Part shown: piece by piece, positions 36,499-49,245 of the stretch | Layout of the letters: each line of letters opens with the position of its first letter | Position numbering within the stretch: the first letter of the stretch is position 1 | Origin: Taiwanofungus camphoratus | Taxonomy: Eukaryota > Basidiomycota > Agaricomycetes > Polyporales > Taiwanofungaceae | Assembly (NCBI GenBank): GCA_003999685.1 | Contig: CP021228.1 | Span: 744,001 to 808,000, forward strand | DNA: 64,000 nucleotides | Reading direction: 5' to 3' | The notes under the pieces: generated by a model | Databases searched by the model: none | What the model saw: only the letters and a program-made list of their open reading frames with translations | What the model was told of the DNA's origin: nothing | Translations under genes and position numbers: made by a program

Positions 36499-38115
36499 AT
36501 GTCCAGCGCGTGCATAGGCACCCCTCCTCTAAGCCAGGGGTGTATGTAGGCGGTGCAGGTGGGTTAGATCTGCAGCTAACGTTCTGTGTATTTCCGTCTC
36601 ATGGGTCCATGCAGGGACAATCTTCATGGACTGGAAAGTCTCGACTGCCTTGCCGTCGCTCAATTTCCCTGTTACGCCAGTCTCGTCACTCGCAGCAGTT
36701 CCATTCTCCACTCCGCGCTCCGGATCACATGCATCATTCCTTGAGACTAGCGTCGGTCCCGCCACACTCATCCTTGCAAGTGAACTGCACATTCTGCACG
36801 GAGAAGGAACAATTGAGCGCGAGAAGGACTACTTGGACAAAACATGGGAGGGCTGCGCCCGGCTTCTCGATGGTGCGCTGCAGCTCGCCATCCACGAAGA
36901 GCTCGACGAAGACGGCTGCGAAGTGCTGTACGGCCGCGCAGGGCTGCTGTACGCGCTGCTCTTCCTCCGCTCCGAACTCTCCGCGTCCGCACGCTCGCCA
37001 CAGGAGCTGGACGGCAAGCCGGTGGTGCGGTCGGTCGCGCGGCTGTGCTCGGACGCCAACGTCCAGGCGCTGGTGAACGATATCATCGAGCGCGGCCAGG
37101 CTGGCGCAAGCGCGTACGGGCTGGAGCTGGAGAGCGACGAGCGGAGGCGGGGACCGCCTCTGATGTGGCGGTGGCACGGAAAGCGGTATCTTGGCGGGGC
37201 ACACGGAGTAGGTCTGTACGCTGCATTTCTTGGGCCGTCGTCGTAATGGAGAACGGTGCTGATCGGGCGTCGATCTCGCAGCGGGCATCTTGCAGATGTT
37301 GATTTCATGCCCCTCGCACGTGCTTGCGCCGCACTGGCCAGCTATCCTTGGCACAATCGAATGGCTCCTCGCGATCCAGGATCCATTAGGGAACTGGCCG
37401 TCGAAGGCCGGGCGGCACATGCCTTATGTCCCCGGAGGCAGTGCGGCAAGCAAAGAAGGCAAGAGACTCAGTGTAGAATATCCTAATGACGATGCGCTAG
37501 TACAGTAAGTGCGACAAGCGTCGAACAGAAATATTTTGAAGAGGAACCGTAGCAATTGATCATAGATGGTGCCATGGCGCGACGGGCATTCTCATCCTAC
37601 TCTCGTCCCTTCTCTCGCGCACATCGCACTCCAGCTCCCTCTCTATCTCCTCTTCCCTCGTCGACTCACTTACAGCTGCGCTCAAACGGGGCGGCGAGCT
37701 CGTCTACATACGCGGGCTGCTCAGAAAGGGCGTCGGGCTATGCCACGGGACTGCAGGCAGCGTCTTTGCGCTGCTTGCCGTCTCCGACGTGCTCGATCGA
37801 AATCGAGCGCCGAAAAGCGGCGACGCAGGTGCTGACCCTTACGGTGGCAGCAGTTCCGATACGTACTGGCTTGTGCGTGCCGTGCACCTTGCGCAGCTCG
37901 CGACGATGTACCAGACGCTCGAGCAGAAGGGCGATATGCGTGTCCCCGATAGACCATACAGCCTGTATGAGGGCCTTGGGGGCGTGTGCTGCGCGTGGGC
38001 GGAGACTTTGGCGAGATTCGATTATGGGCCGCAAGACGGTAATCGAGCGAACAGCAGGATGGCCAACAGAAGGATGCGAGGGATGCCAGGGTATGGTGAT
38101 GTTCTCATGGTATAG
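36499..38115 (+). CDS. LanC-like protein (lanthionine synthetase C-like family), 470 aa
   Basis: Four exons (36499-36541, 36615-37211, 37282-37504, 37566-38115) join in frame with GT-AG introns of 60-73 bp. The zinc-site motifs of the LanC barrel are present: QWCHGATG (first Cys) and GLCHGTAG (second Cys and His), with GGAHGVAG and the AGLLYALLF and YEGLGGVCCAWAE repeats of the alpha/alpha toroid. Eukaryotic LanC-like proteins add glutathione to dehydroamino acids in damaged phosphoproteins; whether fungal members do the same is inference. No precursor peptide gene was seen beside it. The C-terminus ends MPGYGDVLMV. Confidence 0.9.
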
Positions 38116-38423
38116 GTAAGCGAGTTTAGACGTTCTATGTCCCACTGATAAAAATCCAGAAATGTCTAGTCGTTCGATAATGTGTTTTATTCAGAAACGG
38201 CCAATTCCACCTTAGGCAATGATCAATGAACATTTCAGGCAAATATACAGAGAAAGCATTTCGGCAAACTTCTCTCTGCTCCTACGGCATGGGCAAACGT
38301 CTTCCGACTGATAGCCCGCTCACACTATTGATCGCAAGTAAATTGACGAGAAGACGTAACGGATGATAAGTAACCATTTGCGCGTCCGACAACATTATAA
38401 CTGGCATGCCAATTCGGACGAGG
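38116..38423. other. Convergent 3' intergenic spacer
   Basis: This lies between the ends of the LanC-like and DUF6534-like genes. It holds only 3' flanking sequence; nothing else was recognised. Confidence 0.45.
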
Positions 38424-40278
38424 TCATACTATACTAGACTCCTTTACCAACGAATTCTGAATCCAATGAACCCAATGAGAAAGAAGTGGCAACGAATGAG
38501 CGAGATGGCATAACTTACGTCCGCTGAGACACTGTCGTTGAGGACGGTCTGACTCTGCTCAAGCCCCTTGCTACTGGCCTTCGTTATGTCCAGTTGGTAA
38601 GAAGAACGGTAATCCCTATCAAACTCTCCTTTTCCGGAAATACTGCGGCGTGCGTTGAGGCTAAAAAAGGAGGGTTTCAGTAGGACGATAATGCCTCGCC
38701 GTATATGACACTTACGTGGCCAAGAATGTGTTCACATACAACTTGGAAAGCAGGAAGTAAAAGCTAAGAAATGCAAACGTTGTTGGAAGAGTTTTATGCT
38801 AGTACATCATGCTTAGTAAGAGTGGAATAGACGTAGGTCCCTTCGTACCACAATGACATCCAACATTGCGCATAAACTGCAAGTCATCTGAGTCAGAGGC
38901 TCTAGGGGAGTCAAGAAAACGGACCTTGTAAGAAGACCGTTGTTTACAGTGAAGAGAATAAGGTTGTTTATCATCCTATCCGTGCTATAGCTCGCCTGTG
39001 TCAGCAAACGATTAAAAACCGTAATATTTTCACGAAGGAGCATACCTGGCAAGACCACTTCTGCTGCGATGAAGAAGATGCGACAAGGACAGCGTCAGAA
39101 GTACATCTGTGGCCATGGTGCTTCCAAGTGCCGTGTCGATCAAGTCCTGGCGAATACTAAGCAACGATGACCACTAGCATTAGGAGACTTTTGTGCTGAC
39201 GACTATTTCCGGTACACGGGGCAACAACTTTATCTGAAAGCTGGAAAATTCGATACATTGTCAAAGTAGTGCCAGAAATATCAACTCCTACATACAGTCT
39301 GACACCGTAAGCTATGCCGTACAAGCGATTAATATTAGAGCGGGACCACATGCTCCAGGACTTACCAAAGCCGGATCCTGAAAGCGCACTTCGTGAGACA
39401 ACACCACCATCCAATATGTGTGCGACACACCTAGACCGCATGCGGCCACTAGAAACTGTCTACAGTCATTCACCCGTTCGTTTTCACAAATTATAAGGCT
39501 CACCAGGAGTACGACAAGAAAATGTCGAGCCAGACCACCGCTCACTGAGTAATATGAAGGTGGAGTCACACATTCCATTGTCTATTGACCACGGCCGTAG
39601 TACTCACTGCACCATACACGGCGGATTAAATAGCTATGTGCATATATGCATCAACCGTAATTCCACAGCGAGGAAAGGAATCACGGACCACTGAACCATG
39701 AAGGCGATCGTAGACTTGACGGTACCGGGATGTTCAGATAAAGAACATGGAACTCATCAAATGTTACTCACTGTGAGGAAGACTTCCGTCTCCAGAGCAA
39801 AATCGAGTTACAATATGTTTCGAAAGCAATAGTACAACGACTCGAAACGTACGGGAAGTGACCTTTGGATGGAAAACAACGTCAGTAATGTTCTTGAAAA
39901 ATTCGAAGACAAATGGTACATACCACACGATGCTAGCTGAGGGATCAGCGAAGTGAATGATGACGTAGTAGTATACGGCGTGTGTTATGATAGCTGTGTG
40001 CGCGGTATCCAAAATCCTGGTTGCACATTCAAAATACGGACAATTGTTTGCGACAAATTTTCGTACCATAAAACCGCCACCATTAGCTTAGTTAGCGATG
40101 GATCGTGTTTGTAATTGAGGGCATAATAGTACGTCTGTACGTTGGTGATGCCATATAGCCTAAGGCGCATTGCTTGAGCTGAGAAAGCAGGGTCTTGGAG
40201 GCAATCATGGTAAATGTACATTACAGCGACGACAAGCCCAATGAGCCCAGCACCCCACGTTTTTTCTTCGCTAGGCAT
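38424..40278 (-). CDS. Seven-helix membrane protein resembling the DUF6534 family, many small exons
   Basis: Spliced segments give the order typical of this basidiomycete family: WGAGLIGLVVAV, LYGITNVQTYYYALNYK, LWILDTAHTAIITHAVYYYV, TEVFLT, STIAFMV, YLIRRVW, GLARHFLVVLL, then MATDVLLTLSLSHLLHRSRSG, STDRMINNLILFTVNNGLLT, FLLSKLYVNTFLAT and LNARRSIS. Exon 1 is 40220-40278, exon 2 40067-40159 and exon 3 39924-40016. Two exons after that appear to be only about 10 and 18 bases long. About a dozen exons are needed, and the middle ones (39.7-39.2 kb) are my reading of splice sites. The proteins are hydrophobic with unknown function. The stop at 38424 assumes one last intron; an alternative stop lies close by. 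Confidence 0.78.
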
Positions 40279-42669
40279 GACGCGGACTTGGATGCCAATA
40301 TGTGGGACTCTACCAGAGACGCTAACAAATGCACAAGAGAAGCCAGGCCTTGAACCATCCGAGTTGCCGATTAAATATCCAGATTCTCGTGCTCATGGAC
40401 AGACGCACGGCAGTGATGATTAAACGCCGCCCCTAACGGCTGAGAAGTGGCTTGATGGATCTTGCCCGACATATACTACTTGCGCAACTTATGATGCGAG
40501 AAACGGCCAGAGACAAATATGTGAATCGGCGGCTCCTTACACACTACGTGAGTTGGTCAGTCGAGTTCCGGAACTGGGTGAGCACATGCACTTGTGTGAC
40601 ACCAGGGATTCTCACATACGAATTCGGATTGTCATTAAATCTTGTTGGTCTACACGTTGATCAGAATCCAGTGATGAACTGAAGTTTACACCATGCTGAA
40701 ACAACTCGTTGTGCACTGATATGTGATGATGATGATGATGAAATCAACATTTATATACCGCCACAAATAGTGGGCCACTAATCTATACTACTTTAGAGTA
40801 GCGTTTTGGGGTTGGTTGGCGAAATCGGGTCCGGTGGTGAGAGTGATATAGTAGATACATGACTGGAAACGGTGTCTGTTGATAAGAGTCGCTATGTTAT
40901 ATAAAAAGGGACTTAGTCTCTCTCTCGTTCGTTCGTCACATATGTGCCCGTAGCCGCTTAGTTGCATGTGTGAGGTTGGGAAAGTTGGCCTCATAAAGGG
41001 AAAAAGGAAAAAAAATCCGGGTCGGTCTCCTTCCAGGGGCGCAAGTCGTATATGTTCCCCTGGCGCTGATATGTGAGACGAGCCCGATAGAGCGTTAGAT
41101 ACCGCAAATAACCGAAGCAATTTAACAGTGAACGTAACGAGCCTGACCATCGATCATGGGTGAGTATCCGATCCTAACATGATCTGATCGGTTTGTTCGT
41201 AAACATCTGCAAGGGTTCCTTCTTGTGGCGGAGCTTGAGAACGGCGACTGCGTTGACCATTGTTCTTTGATATGTAGTGAGACCCCAATACCAAGATCAG
41301 TCCACGATGATATGGAAGATTTCGCGGGTTACAGTGGAGGTGCTGTGGGATAGGGTTTTATGAGGACGGATCTGGTGATTTGGATAGTGGATCGGGGAGC
41401 TCGGAGGGAGGTATGCTCCGGCATCGGTCCCCATCACTCCAGTTGTTGCCGAGTAACTTGATCTGAGTCTTGTCAGTGGAGTGAAATGTTCTCCTACAGA
41501 ACATGGGCATAGCCTGTTCTCCTCTGCATCAACGGTGTGCGGTGCAGACTTATTGACTTGCTGTCTATGCGAGCACCGTATTATTCTCTTCCGAACACTA
41601 TCAGGGTCCTGCGTCGGTGTCAGGAGCAAACTTTGGGCGACATCTAATGGATCCCGCCGCTCGCATCGCATGTCCTAAGCTGGATCGCTCGCCTTTCATC
41701 ATACGCCGGAAAGTTCAATACAACCAAAAATGTAAATACCGTCTAAACAACCCGAGTCATTAGTCCTCGTAAGTAACAGCGGCTTTGAATCCAGAGACAT
41801 GAGAAGTACTGTCCTGGATCGCGTGCAGTCTGAAATCAGGGCCCCATTTCATATTTGTTTTTGTGGTTAGCGCTCAAGCCTCAGGCCTCAGGGTTCGCCC
41901 TGATGGATAACTGTCTGACGTGCACCCTGGGCACTGAGACGACCACAGAAGTACCTACTACTCACCTTAGTAACTCTTTTTGAATGTGCCAGCATCGGAT
42001 AAGTAAAAGCAACTGCTAGATATGGATAAGCGGAGAACTCCGATTCAAGACTCGGATTATGAACATGAACTGTACTACCAGCGTATCCCAAACTGGGAAG
42101 AATGTGCTGCCTGCTCGGAGGCTGCTCATGCACATTATTTACACAAATGGACTGTGACCAGTGACTTGGAGGACCAGTCAAATCATGTCTGTCAGATTCT
42201 TCGATAGTACTCAATTCCTGCTGATTTGTACTCTGTAGTTTACGCCTCCGACCTTGCCGCCATCCGATCAGAGCGATTTCGCTACATCACATGGATATCT
42301 GCAGGCTGTAGTCTCGTAAGTGTTCTATCATGTACACGCTGCTAGTGCGGCAAGGCATCCATTATGATGACAGATGCCAAACTGTATCCCGTGGTCACCG
42401 GATATGTATCACTGCGGCCCCTTTTCGGGCTCTTGACTTTGATACATACACTTTCCTGGTTGGGAACGTCCTCGTGGAAATTTAGATAGGACGGTTTTTC
42501 GTCCGGAGCTACTCCACAAATAAAACATCTGACATATTTGGTGTCGAGATGTGATTGAGCAGTTCTTGATGATATCAAGAAGTAACTGACGACAATATAT
42601 GCTGTCACTCAGGTGGCGAGCACATAGGACATCTAGTACCACAGACCTTCCCACCTTCAACTTGCTGCG
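40279..42669. other. Divergent intergenic region, about 2.4 kb, nothing recognised
   Basis: This separates the DUF6534-like gene from the flavin-reductase-like gene. A short GAT microsatellite lies at about 40726-40741. Short open frames on both strands overlap one another and show no motif. An AATATAT stretch near 42594 may be the TATA region of the plus-strand gene. Confidence 0.45.
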
Positions 42670-43794
42670 ATGGACTTCCTCAAGGTCCCCCCTGGTGAAT
42701 TCCCACCTTTCGATACCTCCTTCACATTCAGGCAGACCCAATCGCCGAACCGTCAATGGGCCTATGGTCAGAAAGTCGAGGACACACCTGAAGGCAAAGC
42801 CTGGATGGCTGGAGAGAAGGATGGATGGAAGGTAGTTGACACCTCAAAGGAGGATCCATTGTGTGTCCGCGAGCAGCCCGGCTTTGTGTACTCACAATGT
42901 GCTGATTGTCGTTGTCGGCAGGAAGCTGTATTTGCTGATGATCAGCGGCATCGTTCCGCGGCCCATTGCTTTTGTGTCTACCATATCAGAGGCCGGTGTT
43001 GAGAATATTGCCCCTTTCAGGTATGGCTCAACGCAAGAGCCCTGTTCTGAGTTGACGGTTGATGTTTTACAGCTGGTTCAACATGGTATCAGTTACGCTC
43101 GTCAGAACGGCGCTTCATCTCTAACGCTGCAACTTAGGTTACGCATAACCCGCCTCTCATATCGGTCTCGTTGACGAATGGACCGGTGCGTGTGCACGAT
43201 AGCACCGCGAACATCAAAGCCACAAAGGAATTCACTGTCAGCATCATCAGTGAACCGTGGGTGGAGGCGGCCAATATCACATCGATTGATGCGCCTGCAG
43301 AAATCGGTGAATGGCCCATAAGCGGGCTGACGAGAGAGAAGAGTGTAAGGACCCATACAACTTAAGCCTGTCTGGCCACTGTAAGCTTACGTTTCATCTC
43401 ACAAGGTCCACGTCAAGCCGTCTTGTGTCAAGGAGAGTGCATTCAGCATGGAATGCGAGGTACGCACGCTCGCTGCTGTAGGCCGGACTTGACCGAGAGG
43501 GCGACTGATGCACTCAACTTGAAGCTCTACCAATCTATCGACATAGTCAACCCCGCTACGGGAATCAATACCACAACGATGATCCTTGGGCTGGTGAAAT
43601 TCATTCATGTCCGCAAAGATATGCTCACGGAGAAAGGCGCTGTTGATCCTGCGCGCCTCAAGGCTGTCGGAAGAATGGGGGATATCACGTACTCGCGCAT
43701 CGGAGACGGCTTCCGACTGAGGAGGCCGATGTGGAGTCAGGAAGGCCAAGATATCCAGAAGGCTCTCGATGCCCTCACTGGGGCCAAGGTCTGA
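42670..43794 (+). CDS. Flavin-reductase-like FMN-binding protein, copy A (277 aa)
   Basis: Six exons (42670-42860, 42922-43020, 43073-43085, 43138-43344, 43406-43459, 43525-43794) join in frame; the third is a 13-base microexon encoding SWFNM with its neighbours. The core reads LMISGIVPRPIAFVSTIS, IAPFSWFN, THNPPLISVSLTNG, KEFTVSIISE and SGLTREKS, which fits the flavin-reductase split-barrel family that binds FMN. The C-terminus continues LVKFIHVRKDMLT and ends GAKV. Such proteins reduce flavin for partner monooxygenases or act as small oxidoreductases; the partner is unknown. A truncated inverted copy with the same exon sizes lies at 52485-53058. Confidence 0.9.
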
Positions 43795-46700
43795 GTTTAC
43801 TTGTCTTTCTTGTGTGTGCATGGTTAGGGAGGCTGGACCCGTTCTAGCCACAAATTGTGTTCTGTTTGTGTCATCCGAGTCTCAAAAACCTGGGCATGTG
43901 GACTTAGAAATAATCATTGTGTCTCCGATCGTAATGTATAAAGAACTGTCATGAATTGGTCTTCCTCAATGGAGGATCATTGTCCTTCTGGAGCTATATC
44001 AGGATAATCGGGATTGCTCCCTTTAGCTTCCCGCTGTAGTGGTCAGTTTCATTGGCAGACCTTTAAAAGTGACCGTCTAGTTGTTGTAAGTCTATTGGCG
44101 TATGTACAAACAGCGCTGTCAGACACTTCGTCGTAACAGTTCCATCAGATACTACATGCGAAGAAGAGTGTAGTCATGCAAAGGCATTATTCACCAAGCT
44201 GCACTTGCGGCGAAGACAGTCTGCTTTCTTCACTCCGCCATATTAACTTCTCACGTAGAAATTAATTAACTCGAAGTAGCTCCTAGGTTCCCAAGGCTGA
44301 TTTAGTCTTAATCTCGGTAATGGTCTTCCAAGAAGCCTCAGACGGACATCTAGCAGGAAGTTTTTGAAAAACTGTCTTGGAAACAAAGCGTGATAATCAT
44401 TGTGATTTATGGTACTATCAGTCTGGAGGTATCCGTCTATGCACATGGGTCACATATATACCAGTCAAGAAGGAAGGGCTCTTCGATCATAAAGATATCA
44501 AGCATTTTTTACATTGAATTCCGGATATCGACGCTTGTATCCTACGAAGGGTCCAATCCACCGACCTAGAAAAAGGGTTAAACCGCTGATCCTACATCCT
44601 ACAATGTAAACACTCACCACATATTGCTGTAATCCAGCGATCAAATGGGGGTAAGAACGCAATAACCGTTTTGGCATCGTAGGCGAAGACCATAATCTGA
44701 AGGAGAGGAGGCGGCCGTCTGGCGACCATTGCAGATGTGAGATAGCCGTCGAAGTTGTCAAGGAATTCAGCGTCAAGGCCAGAACCCATTCCTGGCATAG
44801 AGGTGAGTTCAAACAGGAGATCTTCGCCACAAGAATCGTCGGGCCAGAACTATATTTGCATGGTCGACAGTGAGCAGGATGGAGTGAGCAGAGGTAAAAG
44901 AAGACAGACAGAGTGTGGGTGGAAGGGCTCCAGCACGACAGTTTGGCCAGGGCCTGCGGTGCCAACTTCACCGTTATACGAATATCCTAGGACTCCTGAT
45001 CTCTACGGAGAGCACGTAATTCATTAATGTATCTCAGGAACACAGTAAGCTGGAATACACCTACCACATATAGAATCTCCCTTTGTGCCAAGTGATAACT
45101 AAGTCGTTACTCCTTGAGCACAAGCACTAAGGCAAGTTCAGAGGTAGTAGCTTACTGTGCAGGGGGTGTAGTATCTAAAAAATTATCGTAATATGAGCAA
45201 TCGAAAGGACAGTCTCCTAGATCCACACGTACGGGAGTATCGTCCACCGCGAGTATTGTGATGCGTGATATTATACTGATAAAGTACAGTATATGCATCA
45301 GGATCGCTCCGAAGCACCCAATGTTTTCGGCCTCCTTCGAAGCATACAATGCCTCCATCACGCTCTCTGGCCAATGGAATCAACGGAATCTAGGCGAAAA
45401 GTATAAGTTGTGCACCAATGAAGTGGTAGGAGGCCGATGACCTTGGGAAAGAGGTAATCGCGCAAAGAGGTAATCAAGGATGTGAGTGAAAGCGAACGAA
45501 ACATTGCAATTGGACTGCAAATATGCTTGTGCAAGACAGTCTGACCAGACCAATATATTGAGAGTTTCAAGAATGCAAACCGTCACCCACTGCAAGAGGC
45601 CCCATTTTATTTATATGTTAAACCTCTTGTCGGGAACATCACCACCATAGTCAACATATTTAGAAATGACAGATAATAGAATATACCGTTTCGGACCAAG
45701 TAGTCTTTCAGACATGACCAACATGATGCCAAAGGCACTGCCAAAATGTAGTGAGAGGCGGTGTGTTGTTGTATCTGCTCTAGATAGCCTTCCATCTTGT
45801 AAGTTTGATCATCGTCGATTTGTTAAATCAGCTATACAGCAATCATAGGTGCGGCGGGAGATGCGAACAACGGCTTGTAATATTTCGAGCATTTTGTGAG
45901 CCATTCACATGCTACGGCTGAATCATCATTGTTTTGTCTGGTGAGAAGGTTTGATGAGATTGCTGTTCGAACGGTATTTTGTGGAGTATAGAAATATCAA
46001 TGTCGTCTCGCAAGCTGAATGCAATATTGGCCATACCAAATTAGTCTGCATCATATCGCTATGTCCAATATGAAACCATTTCCATGTTTTCGAATCGAAG
46101 ATTGATCTTGATGACCAGACGGTATAAGTGGACAGTACTAATAGTAGGGTAGGATCCGGCAGATGGGAATGAATGGACGCATCTGTTTTTAGAATGATAC
46201 TGTAGCACATCGTTGCCAGTTCGGCACCCCCTTAGTCTTCCTAGGTAGACTAGATACTTCCTTCAAACTCCATGCCTCTGGATATCCGTATCTGACGTCT
46301 GCTCAGTATCTACAGGAGGGTCCATATTGGGAGGTCGGAAATTTCCTATTCCGCAAACGAGACCCTGTTGCAAGCGCTTTCTTATATTGAATCTCCACTT
46401 GGGGGATGCGCTCTACAGCGATACAAGCTCCGAATAAAATGGAGGACCTTCCGATAAACCAGGTTAGAAAGTAGACTGTGTCAGGTAGCATTAAGCAAAC
46501 TAAGCCCCCATTCATCAGTGCGCAGTAGGATGCCCACCTAGGTAGCTAAACACATCCTTCATGTGATTGTAATGTGTAATATGTTTTCACATGAAAGTCA
46601 TTCTGTGCGAATGCTGTATCATGAACGGATTTCCAACCAGAAGCGTTTTACGACGCTCATACGCCCGAGGCCCGTCGTTAACGTTGGATCATCATCAGGA

Positions 46701-49245
46701 AAAGTGGAAATTGCTGATCACCTACACGGCCAAAACGGGCTGGTACCGGAAAATCATAGGACGAAAAGGGTGGGAACGGTCAAAATGGTGGCGTGAATCG
46801 GGCCCACATAAGTCCCGTGTCTGTAATTTGGACACACTCCGGTATCGGGCCAGGTCAGAGTCATCGGAACGGCCCCGTATCTCCAGTGTGGTTTCGGGGC
46901 GTTGAACGGGTCGATTCCAGGCCGTGAGAAGGCAAATGCGCCCAGATACTTCAGCCTGGCATGGCTGCTGCAGCCACAGCATTCATCACATGCTGAGCGT
47001 GCAATACCGAAGCAGTGCTTGTATGGCCCCCAATCAGCCCTCACTGCTGCCCGCTTCAGCCCGGGGGTTACATCATGAGATCTGCAGCTCATTGTAACGG
47101 AAAAGCTAGCACCATTCGTTGCACCGTGGCACAACATAAATTGTAATAATCTCATAATAAAGTAGGCAGTAACGGCTTTTGTTATATTTGTTGATAGTAC
47201 AGGCCATTTGCCAGTGGGGAAGTCAGAGTGAGCAGAAACAAATGTGATCTCCATGGCATGAATTTATTTTCCAATTTGTACAGTAGTAATAAAATCAAAA
47301 GTCTTGTCGTGAACTTCAGTCTTTCCGTTACTGGTGAGCAGCCACTGAAACAAACATGCACAAATACAAGCACTTGTTCGATTCAAGTTCACCGTGACAG
47401 CAGCGCAACAGCGATGTCTGGAATTCTGTCGCAATTCAGTCCATACATCCCAAGCATAATCTCTTGCTCTGACCTCTGGCAGGTTGATGCTATCCATTCC
47501 TTCTAATCTCTCTTGAACATCCTTTGAAGCTTCATCCAGTACTAGTGTTTTGACTTACTTACTACTCAACGCAGTTCACAAGGATGGTCACGCTCATGGA
47601 CTAACACGGGAGGAAGATTATCTCAAAATGTACGTCCAGTCTCTGCTTTGATAGCATTCAACTGACACACCATTATTTAGGTTCTTTACTGAAATTTTCC
47701 AGAACACTATTCTGCGTTGAATGATGCAGAGAGCCAGGCGTTGACAGTGGGTTGGCAGGTCGCAATTTAAGACCATTTCAGGTGGTCAATCCCTATCTTC
47801 ATGGCTGAGCTCATCCACTGCCAGTGGCAGCATGTCGAACATCATTCCTGTATAATAATTACTGTCTGTTGTTTCATGCCATAATATGTTAATTTCATCT
47901 ACTGGATGCTACTGTTGTGCTTCCAATGCTGCACTGACCCTGGAAAAAGCCTGTAATGTCACGAGAAAGAGCACCAGTGCCGGTATATTGGTAGTAAATA
48001 ATGTTGTAGCTGCCTCGACCCTCGGTCGATTTCCGGGACGCTGCAGTGCCATAACGGTATGCCAACCAGATGCTGGTTTCGGGCCTGCCTGCCTGCCCCG
48101 AAACGGGGCTGCATACGGGAAGTAACCGGCCTGTTTACATGTTACATCAACCATAATTTCAAGCACTACATAAGGGATTTACAAAATTACTGTAAAATCA
48201 TAGGACGAAAAAGGTAGTAATCATGACGGCTATGGGCCGTTACGGGGACCTCACTCTGAGGCCCCGTTTCCATGCCGCAGAGTTCTGGCCGTGTAACTGT
48301 CTGAAGCCTCTGCCCAAAATATACTCTTTTGGCTCCCACATGAGCACATCTCAACGTTTTCCTTAGTGTTACTGTAAAAATAAATTTTATATACTATTGA
48401 AACATTTGGTACCAGTTCTACTATGATATGTGCCCAGGACGTTGTGCAATGTGAGATTGAAAGTTCAGGCTCTGAGAGATCTAAGCACCGGAAATCCCCG
48501 AAATTTTCAGGTTCTGACAGCTGACCAGCTGATCACTTCTGACGGCCACTGAAGGCTTCTGAGGCCTCTGAAATCACTGACATCAACCCGTCAGTGGATT
48601 TCCGGTTTTCCTGATGATCAGAACTATTCTTACCAGTAGAGGTGAATACATAAAATTTTGTCATTAGATGAATCTTATTATTTGGACTCTTATGCTCTTT
48701 GTGTGTTTTAGTCAGACGCGGACCAACAAGCGGACGTCCTGTCCGACAATATTCAATATCTTCATAGGTGAACCAGTTCTTTCTTGTTAAGTTCAAGGCC
48801 ATTCTTTAAGTCCTGCATACTGTCAGAATTGAGATGAGACATTGTTTCAGGAGTATAGGCTGCCGATAAATTCTGTCAAAATCATTTAAAGCCAGGTGCG
48901 TGGACTTAATCTGTTTAGTTGAATAGAATGTTGGACGTCTGTCCACATCTGCCAACAAACTTCGGCACTAATGGTTCTTTTTGATCTGATGCGCTTAAGC
49001 TGATGAATGGTGCTGTGTATCATCGGTAAGAACCTATCTTTCAGAAAAATTGATAGGGTGTCATCTCTATCGCAATCACATCTGCACAAGGGTCTTACAG
49101 CTCTACAAATATTGATCGGACAGCCAGGAGAGGAATACGATATCAGCAATGGATTGCACTAGTTTGCGAACTGATGTCCATAAAACATATATGTGAAAAT
49201 GGTCTCCTGGTAGCCACAGGACCACCCACTTTGACTTATTACACC
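43795..49245. other. AT-rich, gene-poor interval of about 5.4 kb
   Basis: No complete gene was recognised. Between 46.5 and 44.5 kb the minus strand carries several hydrophobic fragments (for instance LMLPDTVYFLTWFIG and FGAILMHILYFIS). Near 44.6-45.0 kb it has a segment with GYSYNGEVGTAGPGQTVV and SGLDAEFLDNFDGYL. These could be exons of a fragmented membrane-protein gene, but I could not build a spliced model. Two GC-rich islands (about 46.66-47.10 and 48.00-48.37 kb) share an 18-base word and may be DNA-transposon remnants. Confidence 0.4.
44490..46515 (-). pseudogene. Possible fragmented membrane-protein gene, unrecognised
   Basis: Short hydrophobic minus-strand frames follow each other here with weak splice-like junctions, from LVCLMLPDTVYFLTWF near 46.5 kb to a stop near 44.5 kb. 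The stretch 44.6-45.0 kb (TAGPGQTVVLEPFHP, then MPGMGSGLDAEFLDNFDGY) looks most like protein. I cannot assign a family or a full exon chain. It may be a decayed gene or an intact gene with many small exons, as in the DUF6534-like gene nearby. Confidence 0.3.

Noticed and set aside
36734-37420. Minus-strand frame of 228 codons opposite the LanC-like gene
   Set aside because: It is Arg/Ala-rich and antisense to well-supported exons with zinc-site motifs on the plus strand.
46754-47254. Minus-strand frame of 166 codons in a GC-rich island
   Set aside because: It coincides with the repeat-like GC island sharing a word with 48.2 kb; composition is not protein-like and no motif is present.
48487-48606. 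11-base inverted repeat ACCGGAAATCC / GGATTTCCGGT about 100 bases apart
   Set aside because: Too short to claim a transposon; no target duplication or second copy was seen.
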